Assembly (NCBI GenBank): GCA_021774695.1
Contig: JAJFIU010000015.1
Location: 1-35,264 of the forward strand
DNA length: 35,264 nucleotides
Direction of reading: 5' to 3'
Source of the DNA: Alphaproteobacteria bacterium
GTDB lineage: Bacteria; Pseudomonadota; Alphaproteobacteria; Sphingomonadales; Kordiimonadaceae
Each line of letters opens with the position of its first letter. Within the stretch, counting starts at the first letter, position 1. Position numbers and translations under genes: made by a program. The notes below the pieces were generated by a model. That model saw nothing but the letters and a program-made list of their open reading frames with translations. It did no database searches and was not told the DNA's origin. This document shows positions 15,737 through 24,430 of the stretch, in pieces.

Positions 15737-16584
15737 TGCGGCATGCCAAGCCAATTGATGAAGCCAAGGCTTCCGAACTGAGCGAACTTGCACGCAGCGT
15801 GCGCGTAGATAGTATGCGCATGATTCAGCACGCGGGATCTGGTAGTCCAGGCAGTACGCTTTCCGTTACCGACGTGCTTGTTTGGCTCTATTTCCATGAA
15901 ATGCACATCGATAGGGCCGATTGCAGGTGGAATGGCCGGGACCGTCTCGTGCTATCAAAAGGGCAAGCTTCACCTGCCTACTATTCAATTTTTGCCAAAC
16001 TTGGCTGGGTTTCAGAAAATGAGCTGATGGGCTACCGCGGTTTTGAAACCCGGATGCAAACCCATCCTGAATATAACACCATTCCTGCAATTGATTATAC
16101 GAGTGGCAGTTTAGGGATGGGACTGAGCGCTGTAAACGGCATGGCATTAGCGGCTCGGTATCAGGGACAGAATGATCTGCGTTTCTTTTGTATTATGGGT
16201 GACGGCGAGACGCAAGAAGGTCAAGTATGGGAAGCCGCCATGACGGCAGGCCATTATAAGCTCTCAAATGTTATTAATGTTATCGACCGCAACGTGTTCC
16301 AGGGTGACCGCGCCTGTGCGGACGTCATGGACCAGGAACCTTATGCAGAAAAATGGCAGTCCTTTGGCTGGGATGTGAAAGTTGCAGATGGCCATTCATA
16401 CGAAGATTTAGCGCGGGTGATGGCTACATTTGACCCTGCAAAGCCAAAGCTGCTGATTGCCGATACTGTTAAAGGCAAAGGCGTTAGCTTCATGGAAGCT
16501 GATAATGCGTGGCACACAGGAGGGCCAAAGTTTGATCAAGCTCACCTCACGCAGGCGTTGCAAGACCTTGGAGCACCGACATGA
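15736..16584 (+). CDS. Transketolase N-terminal subunit (second copy, altered His residues)
   Basis: This 282-residue paralogue of 11143-11952 keeps the ThDP motif GDGETQEGQ with its distal DRN (155-185) and GSLGMGLS (124-131). Two otherwise near-invariant transketolase histidines are replaced: the GHPG motif reads GSPGS (35-39) and the SKGH motif reads SKGQ (74-77). In E. coli TktA these correspond to His26 and His66, which line the cofactor and substrate pocket. Altered donor or acceptor choice is therefore likely. The gene overlaps the KdsA-like gene by one base and the following C-terminal subunit by four. Confidence 0.82.
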   Translation: MRHAKPIDEAKASELSELARSVRVDSMRMIQHAGSGSPGSTLSVTDVLVWLYFHEMHIDRADCRWNGRDRLVLSKGQASPAYYSIFAKLGWVSENELMGYRGFETRMQTHPEYNTIPAIDYTSGSLGMGLSAVNGMALAARYQGQNDLRFFCIMGDGETQEGQVWEAAMTAGHYKLSNVINVIDRNVFQGDRACADVMDQEPYAEKWQSFGWDVKVADGHSYEDLARVMATFDPAKPKLLIADTVKGKGVSFMEADNAWHTGGPKFDQAHLTQALQDLGAPT

Positions 16585-17534
16585 GCAAACAGGGTCTTCG
16601 TAAAATATATATTGAACGGTTAATCGAACTCGCTGCAACCGATGACCGTATTGTGTCACTGGATACAGACAGCCGGGAAGCAACGATGGCGGATAAATTC
16701 GCTGCCGCTTATCCCGACCGCGCCTTCACCTTTGGCATTGCAGAGCAAGATATGGTTTCTGCCGCTGGGGGTATGGCAACCATGGGCCTCGTGCCTTTTG
16801 TGAACAGCTAGTCCATGTTCATTGCCATGCGCGCACTGGATCAGGTCAGAAATTCCGTTGCCTACCCGAACCTCAACGTAAATTTTGTACTTAGCCATCA
16901 CGGCCTTGATGCGGGTGCCGACGGTGTAACGCACCAACTTACCGAAGATATCGCGATATTTCGGTCGATCCCAAATCTGGTATATTTATCACCGGCAGAT
17001 GCTGTGGAAATGCGGCAAATGGTGGACTTTGCAGTTGCTTATGATGGCCCAGTGGTTATCAAGTCTGGGAAAACCATGCAGCAAGATGTGCACGCTGAAG
17101 ATCACGATTGGAACCTCGGTGTTCCCAGTATTCTAGCCGGGGGCGAAACTGTAGCGATTGCTGCGACGGGTATAATGGTCGCGGAAGCGCTGGTCGCAAA
17201 GGAGAAGCTGAACACTCTTGGCATCAATGCGCGGGTTGTGAATGTCAGCACGCTCGCGGGCGTTAACAGTGACGCACTGCTCGGTGCCTTTGAGGGCTGT
17301 AAGCTCGTGATTAGTATGGAGGACCACTCAATAAATGGTGGTCTTGGTGGGCTGCTGGCTGAGCTATTTTCCGAACGACGTCCCACGCGCCTTATCCGGC
17401 TTGGCCTTAGGGAAACATTTGCTGAATGTGGTCCACCGGCCGACTTATACCGTAAATATGAAATGGACTCTGACGCTGCCGTCAAACGCGTGAAAGGACT
17501 GCTGGATGAAATCCCGGATTTTTTATCCAACTGA
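16581..17534 (+). pseudogene. Transketolase C-terminal subunit (second copy) interrupted by an in-frame TAG
   Basis: Read through, this is a 317-codon gene of the same length as the intact partner at 11945-12892. It has the catalytic Glu in FGIAEQDM (51-58) and a normal C-terminal domain. Codon 77 (16809-16811) is TAG, directly after MGLVPFVNS and before SMFIAMRALDQVRN. There is no frameshift, and homology continues in the same frame on both sides. The stop falls in the aromatic segment that shapes the thiamine pocket (STFGAF in the intact copy) and would be one base from a Tyr codon. The options are a recent nonsense mutation, a sequencing error, or read-through. An ATG at 16815 follows the stop but has no good ribosome binding site. 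Confidence 0.85.
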
Positions 17535-18675
17535 GGTTGTAATCGAGGCAGGCGGACACCGAAGTCTGTTGCCCTACATCCCGAGCACCAACCGCCTCTT
17601 TGCCGTTACCGGGCACAGCTCAATGGAAGATGCGGGTGTGTTGGACACCCTGCGCAAGCAGTGTGCGACAGCTGGTGTTGCACTCTGTATTCACAAAGGT
17701 ATTTCAACTAATCCCTTGCATGTGGATGTGGACGCCGTTGTGGACGCCTGCCGCAATTTTGGTGCAGATACCGTTCTCGGCTTAGGCGGAGGCAGTTCTA
17801 TAGATGTTGCCAAAATGGTTGCTATGCTTATGACAAACGGTGGCAGTAGCTGGGATTACATCAGTATTGGCGGCAACAGCTTGCGCAAGATTGAGAAGCC
17901 TACTTTACCGTTGATTGCTGTGCCAACCACCTCTGGTACGGGCTCAGAGTCGACACCTTATGCAGTGGTTACGCACGCTGAAACGAAGATGAAAAAAGGC
18001 ATGGGACACCCCTATCTATATCCAAAGGTGGCGTTACTGGACCCGGAGCTGCTTGCACTTATGCCGCCCGAACAGGTCGCAGTCACCGGTTTTGATGCCT
18101 TTGGTCAGGCGCTTGAGGGTTATACATCCGGCCGGTCAACGCTGCATTCTGAATTTTATGGCTACTCTGCACTCAAACTGATTGCTGAAAATTTTGAACG
18201 CGTTTTTGATTACCCTAATGATTTGGACGCCAAGGCCAAAATGGCCTGGGGGGCAACATTGGCGGGGCTTTCAATAGGCCTTGTGGATGTCAATCTCGCT
18301 CATGCGATGAGCCATCCGCTTTCTGGTCGGTTTAATATTCAACATGGCAGAGCTGTTGCGCTATGCACCGCGCCTGCAATTTGGTTCAACCGCGCTCATG
18401 TTGGTGATAAATACACTCAAGCGGCAGCGTTATTTGGCAGTGGAGGCGGATCGGCAGACGAATCTGCCAAATCCCTGATTGATGCTTTTTATCAATTAGC
18501 TGAGAAATTTGATGTGGACCTTAAATTAAAAAATTATGACTTGGGCGACGTGGATATGGACGCAGTCGCTGTGGACGCGCTTGAGATAGGGGCCATTAAA
18601 ACCAATGTTAGGCCTGTGAGTTTTGAAGATGTAAGCATGTTGCTCTCGCATGTTTGGGAAGGCCGATATGCCTAA
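17506..18675 (+). CDS. Iron-containing alcohol dehydrogenase family, second copy with altered metal site
   Basis: A 389-residue Fe-ADH-family protein with LGLGGGSSIDVAKM (91-104) and VPTTSGTGSESTPYA (139-153). Three of four metal ligands are present: Asp197, His266 in AHAMSHP and His280 in IQHG. The fourth, normally His in DAFxHALE, is Gln201 (DAFGQALE). The C-terminal Leu/Val-rich region is normal in length. The gene starts 29 bases inside the preceding transketolase gene, so it is translated in a different frame over that stretch. The Gln may weaken or change metal binding, as in metal-independent relatives of the family. The substrate is unknown. Confidence 0.84.
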   Translation: MKSRIFYPTEVVIEAGGHRSLLPYIPSTNRLFAVTGHSSMEDAGVLDTLRKQCATAGVALCIHKGISTNPLHVDVDAVVDACRNFGADTVLGLGGGSSIDVAKMVAMLMTNGGSSWDYISIGGNSLRKIEKPTLPLIAVPTTSGTGSESTPYAVVTHAETKMKKGMGHPYLYPKVALLDPELLALMPPEQVAVTGFDAFGQALEGYTSGRSTLHSEFYGYSALKLIAENFERVFDYPNDLDAKAKMAWGATLAGLSIGLVDVNLAHAMSHPLSGRFNIQHGRAVALCTAPAIWFNRAHVGDKYTQAAALFGSGGGSADESAKSLIDAFYQLAEKFDVDLKLKNYDLGDVDMDAVAVDALEIGAIKTNVRPVSFEDVSMLLSHVWEGRYA

Positions 18676-19894
18676 ACGTCTACTCATTATTGGTGCAGGC
18701 TTGGAGCAAGTGCCAGCCTACCAAATCGCTAAGGAAAAGGGTTTAAGCGTTGTTGGTACTGATATGAACCCAGACGCTCCAGCCTTTGAGTTTGCTGATG
18801 ACACGCTTATTGCCAGTACCCGCGATGTTGATGAAACCCTTGCTGTTGTCCAGGCGTACGCTAGCAAATGCCCGATTGACGGCGTTATGACAATTGCGAA
18901 CGATGTTCCCTATACAGTGGCGGCGGTTGCTGAGGCGCTTGGGTTGCCACATGCGAATAAAGATGCGGTTCGCAAACTCACTAATAAAATTCACATGAAA
19001 ACTGCGTTCGAGGAGGCGGGTGTGGCGACGCCGGACTTTGCAACTGTTCGTACCTTGGGCGAACTTAAAAAGGTCATAAAGCGGTTCAGTTTTCCCCTGA
19101 TTCTAAAACCAAGTGATGGGCGCGGTTCTAACGGTGTCTTGTATGTGGAGGCAGAAACTGATCTTTCATGGGCTTTCTCGCACTCGATGGCGTCATGTGC
19201 CAACGGTATATTGGTTTTGGAAGATTTCATAGAAGGCCCGCAATTGTCCGTAGAAGGCATGTTTGTTGATGACTGCTATCACTGTGTCGCATTTGCAGAT
19301 CGCAATTATAATAATTTGCCGGAAACCAAACCTTTCATTGTAGAGGACGGGGGAACAATCCCTTCGCGATTTGATGATTGCCTTTTGGAGAACATCCGTA
19401 CAGTGATTGACGCTGGCGCGCGGTCGCTGGGTCTAAACTGGGGGCCTGTCAAAGCTGACATTGTTATTGGGGATAATGGCGGCCCCCAGATTATCGAACT
19501 TGCGGGACGTTTATCTGGAAATTACCTTGCTACACATCATATTCCATTTGCATACGGCGTTGATCTGGTTGGGGCCATTATCGACCTTTGCCTTGGCTTG
19601 AAGATCGATGATGATATTTTGAGGCCAAAGTTTAAAAAATACCTTGGTGTGAGATACTTTTTTCCAGCAGAGGGTATTATAAAGACAATTAAAGGCGTGA
19701 AAGTTTTGGCCGACGATCCGGCAACATACAATCTGGCTATTTATGCAAAAACAGGTGACCATCAGGGTGCGATCAACTGTCATGCTGCGCGCGCCGGAAC
19801 TGTGATGATGCGCGGCGACACATATGCAGAAGCCACGCAAAAAGCGGAGTGGGCAGCAAAAACCATTAAGTTTCAGATAGAAAAAGAAAACTGA
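18668..19894 (+). CDS. ATP-grasp ligase
   Basis: The 408-residue product has the three ATP-grasp regions. There is an N-terminal Rossmann-like preATP-grasp part (RLLIIGAGLEQVPAYQIAKEKG), the ATP-binding core (FPLILKPSDGRGSNGV, then ILVLEDFIEGPQLSVEGM), and the metal-binding end (KADIVIGDNGGPQIIELAGRLSG). Such enzymes join a carboxylate to an amine or thiol through an acyl phosphate; PurT-, PylC- and carbamoyl-phosphate-synthase-like members look similar. Here it may couple an amino or acyl group to a sugar and so supply the N-acyl decoration. The ATG at 18668 has GGAAGG upstream; an ATG at 18650 is in frame but sits deeper in the preceding gene, whose stop it overlaps. Confidence 0.82.
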   Translation: MPKRLLIIGAGLEQVPAYQIAKEKGLSVVGTDMNPDAPAFEFADDTLIASTRDVDETLAVVQAYASKCPIDGVMTIANDVPYTVAAVAEALGLPHANKDAVRKLTNKIHMKTAFEEAGVATPDFATVRTLGELKKVIKRFSFPLILKPSDGRGSNGVLYVEAETDLSWAFSHSMASCANGILVLEDFIEGPQLSVEGMFVDDCYHCVAFADRNYNNLPETKPFIVEDGGTIPSRFDDCLLENIRTVIDAGARSLGLNWGPVKADIVIGDNGGPQIIELAGRLSGNYLATHHIPFAYGVDLVGAIIDLCLGLKIDDDILRPKFKKYLGVRYFFPAEGIIKTIKGVKVLADDPATYNLAIYAKTGDHQGAINCHAARAGTVMMRGDTYAEATQKAEWAAKTIKFQIEKEN

Positions 19895-19911
19895 AAGGCT
19901 ATTGTGCCTCT

Positions 19912-21918
19912 GTGGCATTACCGGTTGCATATACTGTTTTTCATATAAACATGGCTTTTTCCTCGATAGAGGAAGAGGACAGAGCAACTGTTATTGACTG
20001 TTGTTATTGGCCGTTATTGAAGTTGGCGGAGGAGGGCTATCCAATCGGGATAGAGGCCACTGGTTATTCTCTTCGCGCCATTCAAGCTATTGACCCCGAC
20101 TGGATAGCATCTCTGAAAAAGTTAATTGAGAAGGATTCCGTTGAATTCATTGGTAGCGGTTATACTCAAATGATCGCGCCACTGATGCCTGCAGGTATGA
20201 CACGTAAAAACCTGAAGCTCGGAAACGACAATTATCTGGAATTGCTCGGTGTTCAGCCAAAAATCGCACTGATAAACGAGCAAGCTTACAGCCCAGGGCT
20301 GCTGCCGCTATACAAAGGCGCTGGCTATCAAGCGGTAATGATGGATTGGTCAGAATCAGCAAGCCATATCAAAAACTGGCAAAAACAGTGGTCGTGGCGT
20401 CCGCAAATGTTGGCTGGCGAAGACGGTGTAACCATGCCGGTTGTATGGTCGGATGCCATTTCTTTCCAAAAGCTTCAACGCTATGCACACAATGATATTG
20501 ATGCGAGCGAGTATCTTGAGTTTCTGAACCTTCAACTGGAAGCCGGTACCGTTGCCTTCCCGCTTTATAGCAGTGACGCTGAGGTTTTCGATTATCGGCC
20601 AGGCAGGTTTGGCTCAGAAACGAAACTTGCAGATATGTCAGAGTATCAGCGTATCCAAATTCTCTTACAGGTCATTCAGCGTAGCGGTGTAGTGAAGCTT
20701 GGAACACCGAGCGACGCGCTGAAAACGCTAGAGCCAAATTCCAAACCAATTTTTCTGGATACTGCAGCGGCACCTGTACCGGTAAAAAAGCAACGAAAGT
20801 ACAATCTGCTGCGTTGGGCCGTATCTGGGCGTGACGACTTGTCTCTCAATACCGCTTGCTGGCGTATTTATTCAAAAATGGTTTCTAACGACAGTTCAAC
20901 CGACGAGGAATGGAGAAGACTGTGCCGGTGGTGGGCAAGCGATCTACGTACCCATATTACCGAAAAGAGATGGGCCAAACTAATGGGTGAGATCCGCGCT
21001 TATCATGAACAAACCGGTAGTTGCGACGCGGTGGCAAGGCAATCCTCACCTAAAATAAACACAAACCCAGATGTGTCGGTCCGAGAGGAAGGGCGTTACA
21101 TTATTGTTGAGGGACACAACTTCCATGTATGCTTGAACACCCGAAGAGGGATGGCTATTCAATCAATGGGCTTTGGTGCCTACCGGCCTGCCATAGCAGG
21201 TGGACCGCTTGAAAATGGCTTGATTGGCACACTCGCTCATGGATTTTACGACACAATAGAGTTTGGTGCAGACTTCTACACAGGGCATTATGTCAGTGAG
21301 CCTGCTAGCCGACACAAGGTAACTGACCTTGTACCCTGCAGTCCTGAAGTTTCTCAACGCGATGGCCACGTTATTTTGACGGCCAAACTTTCAATTGGGT
21401 CTCAAGTCATTGAAAAAAAGTTGGATATTGATGTATCAAAAGGATGTGTGGAGGTTAGCTATTGTCCGTCCTTTAGCTTGCCAAGGGATGGCAGTGCACG
21501 GTTTGGCCATCTAAAACTGAACCCGCGCGCCTTCGACCCCGCGACACTTTATTTTGCATGTCAAAATGGGGGTGTAAAGAGAGAGCGCTATGAGCTTTGG
21601 GAGCAGGGCTTGAAGTCGGTAGACCACGGTGTTCCAGTTTCGCGTCTGGTTTCTGCAACCACAGGCTTGGGTCTGACTGATGGGGTATTGGAGCTCGGCG
21701 ATAAAGAACATTTCGTGCGACTGGTTTGTGACCGTGCCGACGTTGCCGCATGTGGCATGATTACTGCTAAAGAAGTGGGGGACAGTTTTTTTATGCGAGC
21801 AGCTTTAACTCTTGCTGAAAGTGATGAGACGCGTCAAGATTCTTCGATCTCCGAGTTAGCTAGTTTAGTCCCATTAGATCTAAGATATAAAATAAAGATT
21901 GGTCGCCATGGGGCGTGA
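19912..21918 (+). CDS. GH57-like glycoside hydrolase/transglycosidase
   Basis: The 668-residue product resembles glycoside hydrolase family 57 (alpha-amylase, 4-alpha-glucanotransferase, alpha-galactosidase). The N-terminal barrel has a reduced first motif (FHINMAFSS, 10-18). The likely nucleophile region is IALINEQAYSPGL (Glu123 in the conserved position), and LYSSDAEVFDYRPGR (218-231) holds Asp221 and Glu223, candidates for the acid/base. Residues from about 390 form a beta-rich domain similar to those following GH57 barrels. No signal peptide is seen, so it acts in the cytoplasm. A role in trimming or building a glycan precursor is possible, as is a lost catalytic function. The GTG at 19912 has only a distant ribosome binding site (AAAGG). 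Confidence 0.65.
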   Translation: MALPVAYTVFHINMAFSSIEEEDRATVIDCCYWPLLKLAEEGYPIGIEATGYSLRAIQAIDPDWIASLKKLIEKDSVEFIGSGYTQMIAPLMPAGMTRKNLKLGNDNYLELLGVQPKIALINEQAYSPGLLPLYKGAGYQAVMMDWSESASHIKNWQKQWSWRPQMLAGEDGVTMPVVWSDAISFQKLQRYAHNDIDASEYLEFLNLQLEAGTVAFPLYSSDAEVFDYRPGRFGSETKLADMSEYQRIQILLQVIQRSGVVKLGTPSDALKTLEPNSKPIFLDTAAAPVPVKKQRKYNLLRWAVSGRDDLSLNTACWRIYSKMVSNDSSTDEEWRRLCRWWASDLRTHITEKRWAKLMGEIRAYHEQTGSCDAVARQSSPKINTNPDVSVREEGRYIIVEGHNFHVCLNTRRGMAIQSMGFGAYRPAIAGGPLENGLIGTLAHGFYDTIEFGADFYTGHYVSEPASRHKVTDLVPCSPEVSQRDGHVILTAKLSIGSQVIEKKLDIDVSKGCVEVSYCPSFSLPRDGSARFGHLKLNPRAFDPATLYFACQNGGVKRERYELWEQGLKSVDHGVPVSRLVSATTGLGLTDGVLELGDKEHFVRLVCDRADVAACGMITAKEVGDSFFMRAALTLAESDETRQDSSISELASLVPLDLRYKIKIGRHGA

Positions 21919-21977
21919 CAAGGGTTTAGAAAATTTCTGCCCGACCCGTCCAAGATAAAAACGAAAAGGAATGCCGT

Positions 21978-23015
21978 ATGACGGATGTCATATTCGATAG
22001 CCAAGGGATAGACCTCACTGGCAAATCTATCCTGATTACAGGTGGAACCGGTTCGTTCGGCAAAAAGATGCTGAAGAAGCTACTAAAACATCACAACCCG
22101 CGCCGGGTCATTATTTTTGCACGCGGCGAGTACAATCACTTTTTACTGCAAAGTAGTCTTAGCGACGAGGACCTTAAAAAAGTTCGGTTCTTTATCGGTG
22201 ATGTTAGAGACATGGAACGAGTTGCCATGGCTATGCGGGGCATTGATATTGTCATTCATGCCGCCGCGCAGAAACAGGTGCCTTTGGCAGAGTATAACCC
22301 CTTCGAATGCATTCGTACCAATGTAATGGGTGCTGAAAATGTGGTGCAGGCGTCTATACAGGCAGGTGTCAGCAAAGTGCTGGCCTTGTCGACAGATAAA
22401 GCCGTTAATCCCATCAGTCTATACGGTGCTAGCAAACTGGCTTCTGATAAAATATTTGTGGCAGCCAACGCGTTAGCCGCAGGGACCGACACTCGTTTTT
22501 CAGTTGTGCGTTACGGCAACGTGCTGGGCTCGCGCGGCAGCGTAATCCCCTTCTTCCGTAGACTAATCAAGGAAGGGCAGACAGAATTGCCGGTGACAGA
22601 CGAGCGGATGACCCGCTTCTGGATTACGCTTGAGCAAGCAGTGGATTTCACCACAACCTGTATCGATATGATGCGCGGCGGGGAGATATTCGTGCCGAAA
22701 ATTCCGTCGATGTTAATCACGGATTTAGTTAACGCATTGGCACCGGATATTGCCACCAATATTGTTGGTATTCGCCCCGGTGAAAAGCTTCACGAGTTGA
22801 TGATCACTGAACATAACGCGCCGACGACGCTTGATCTGGGAGACCGCTATATCATAGAACCGGAATGGAGCTTTTGGTCGCGTCCTGCTCATAAGGATGA
22901 CGGGCATCCTTTGGTTGAAGAGAATTTTGAATATACCAGCGACCAAAACACTGACTGGATGACAGTTGAAGCGTTGCGTAAAACTTTGGAAACAATACCC
23001 GACGAAGGCGAGTAG
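21978..23015 (+). CDS. pseB: UDP-N-acetylglucosamine 4,6-dehydratase (inverting), PseB
   Basis: PseB starts pseudaminic acid synthesis by converting UDP-GlcNAc into a UDP-4-keto-6-deoxy-L-altro sugar. The 345-residue product matches the FlaA1/PseB type throughout: TGGTGSFGKK (21-30), FFIGDVRDMER, IHAAAQKQVPLAEYNPFE, the catalytic STDK (138-141; Asp140, Lys141) and YGASK with Tyr149. IFVPKIPSM and GIRPGEKLHE follow. The start has AAAGGA upstream. It is six bases ahead of pseC. Its presence makes a pseudaminic-type sugar more likely than a legionaminic one, because legionaminic routes use a different dehydratase. Confidence 0.93.
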   Translation: MTDVIFDSQGIDLTGKSILITGGTGSFGKKMLKKLLKHHNPRRVIIFARGEYNHFLLQSSLSDEDLKKVRFFIGDVRDMERVAMAMRGIDIVIHAAAQKQVPLAEYNPFECIRTNVMGAENVVQASIQAGVSKVLALSTDKAVNPISLYGASKLASDKIFVAANALAAGTDTRFSVVRYGNVLGSRGSVIPFFRRLIKEGQTELPVTDERMTRFWITLEQAVDFTTTCIDMMRGGEIFVPKIPSMLITDLVNALAPDIATNIVGIRPGEKLHELMITEHNAPTTLDLGDRYIIEPEWSFWSRPAHKDDGHPLVEENFEYTSDQNTDWMTVEALRKTLETIPDEGE

Positions 23016-23021
23016 CCTACC

Positions 23022-24215
23022 GTGACCGATGAATTTCTACCATATGGCCGGCACAGCATTGATCAGGCTGATATCGATGCCGTGGTTGATGTGTTAAAAA
23101 ACGGGCCGCTTACGTGCGGGCCGAAAATAGCCGAGTTTGAAACCGCCTTCGCGGCCTATATTGGTGCAAAAGAGGCTGTCGTTTGCTCAAACGGTACTGC
23201 TGCGCTGCATTTAGCCGCGATGGCAGCGGGTTTGAAGCAGGGCGATATTGCGGTTGTGCCGTCGATCACTTTTTTGGCCACTGCCAACGCAGTTCGCATG
23301 ACCGGGGCTGAAGTTTGTTTTGCAGATGTTGAACCTGGTAACGGCTTGATGTCGCTGGAGAGTTTCAAGCGCGCTGTTGCACGGGCTATTAGAAAACCTG
23401 CCGCTGTGTTGCCGGTACATATGAACGGCCAATCAGGTGAGATGGATCTGATTGCCGAGTTTGCTCGCGCGAATGATATCAAAGTGATCACCGATTGTTG
23501 CCACGCGCTCGGCGCGGATTATGTTTCAGGCGGCAAGCCCGGTGACGGCAAATTCGAGGATTTTGGTACTTTTTCGCTGCACCCGGTTAAATCAATTGCC
23601 ATGGGCGAGGGCGGAGTGATTACGACATCTGATCCGGCTGCTGCACAGCGCATGCGTATGCTGCGTGGGCACGCCATGGAAAAAACACCTGAAGACTGGC
23701 AAAACCCTGAGCACGGTTACGCTGAAAACGGCGAGGTTAATTCTTGGTACTATGAAATGCAATTTTTGGCGTATAACTACCGTGCGACAGATATCCAGTG
23801 TGCACTGGGGCTTAGCCAACTTGGAAAGTTGCCAGCATTTATTGCAAAGCGGCGTCAGATTGCAGATTGGTACGATAAACACCTGTCCGGGTTTTCAAAC
23901 CTTTTGAAGTCAATTGACAGGACCCCTCAGTGTTTGTCTGCCTGGCATTTGTACCCTGTGCAGATTGATTTTGATGCTGTTGGCAAAGACAGAGCTTCGA
24001 TAATGAAGGAGCTAGCTGCCGCTAACATTGGTACGCAGGTGCATTATGTGCCGGTATCGAGCCAGCCCTATTATACCGAGCGCTACGGTCAGCAAAATAT
24101 GCCGGGTGCCGATGCCTATTATGATCGGGCCTTGAGTTTGCCTATCTATCCAGCAATGGAGGAGGCGGACGTTGAGCGTGTTGCAGCTGCATTGCGCCAG
24201 GCTTTAGCCTGCTAG
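23022..24215 (+). CDS. pseC: PseC-type PLP aminotransferase (UDP-4-amino-4,6-dideoxy-altrosamine forming)
   Basis: The 397-residue product is a DegT/DnrJ/EryC1-family aminotransferase. It begins with FLPYGRHSIDQADIDAV and has the family's CSNGTAALHLA, the PLP Asp in ITDCCHALGADY (Asp158) and the PLP Lys in FSLHPVKSIAMGEGG (Lys190). PseC adds the 4-amino group to the PseB product. Immediate linkage to pseB supports the assignment over other members of the family. It is the last gene of the island. The GTG start has no strong ribosome binding site and may depend on coupling with pseB. Confidence 0.92.
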   Translation: MTDEFLPYGRHSIDQADIDAVVDVLKNGPLTCGPKIAEFETAFAAYIGAKEAVVCSNGTAALHLAAMAAGLKQGDIAVVPSITFLATANAVRMTGAEVCFADVEPGNGLMSLESFKRAVARAIRKPAAVLPVHMNGQSGEMDLIAEFARANDIKVITDCCHALGADYVSGGKPGDGKFEDFGTFSLHPVKSIAMGEGGVITTSDPAAAQRMRMLRGHAMEKTPEDWQNPEHGYAENGEVNSWYYEMQFLAYNYRATDIQCALGLSQLGKLPAFIAKRRQIADWYDKHLSGFSNLLKSIDRTPQCLSAWHLYPVQIDFDAVGKDRASIMKELAAANIGTQVHYVPVSSQPYYTERYGQQNMPGADAYYDRALSLPIYPAMEEADVERVAAALRQALAC

Positions 24216-24343
24216 TTACATATTTCCTTTAGAGACCTGAATAAAATATAAGTAGTGGCAAGGTATGCTCTGCTCATAAACTTTGATCTTTAATGACGCC
24301 AAGCTTATCGCGGGGTAGATGAAGTAGTATGCCGGAAAGTCTG

Positions 24344-24385
24344 TAAAAGAAAAGCCCACGACCCCCACGCTTGCTTGCGTGGGGG
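24344..24385 (-). terminator. Rho-independent terminator of the second flagellin gene
   Basis: A perfect 9-bp hairpin (CCCCCACGC at 24362-24370 with GCGTGGGGG at 24377-24385, loop TTGCTT) is followed on the minus strand by the T-rich run CTTTTCTTTT. It lies about 45 bases after the flagellin stop. On the plus strand no T-run follows, so it probably does not end the glycan operon in the standard way. Confidence 0.85.
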
Positions 24386-24430
24386 ACAATGAGCTGAAAC
24401 CGTCATCCATCCAGGGCGATTAAGCCGCTA

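Noticed and set aside
19511..19987. Long minus-strand frame (158 codons) opposite the ATP-grasp and GH57-like genes
   Set aside because: It is antisense to two well-supported genes and its product resembles no protein family.
1931..24215. Insertion sequences, integrase, tRNA or attachment sites that would mark the island as mobile
   Set aside because: None seen inside or at the borders; base composition by eye is similar to the flanks.
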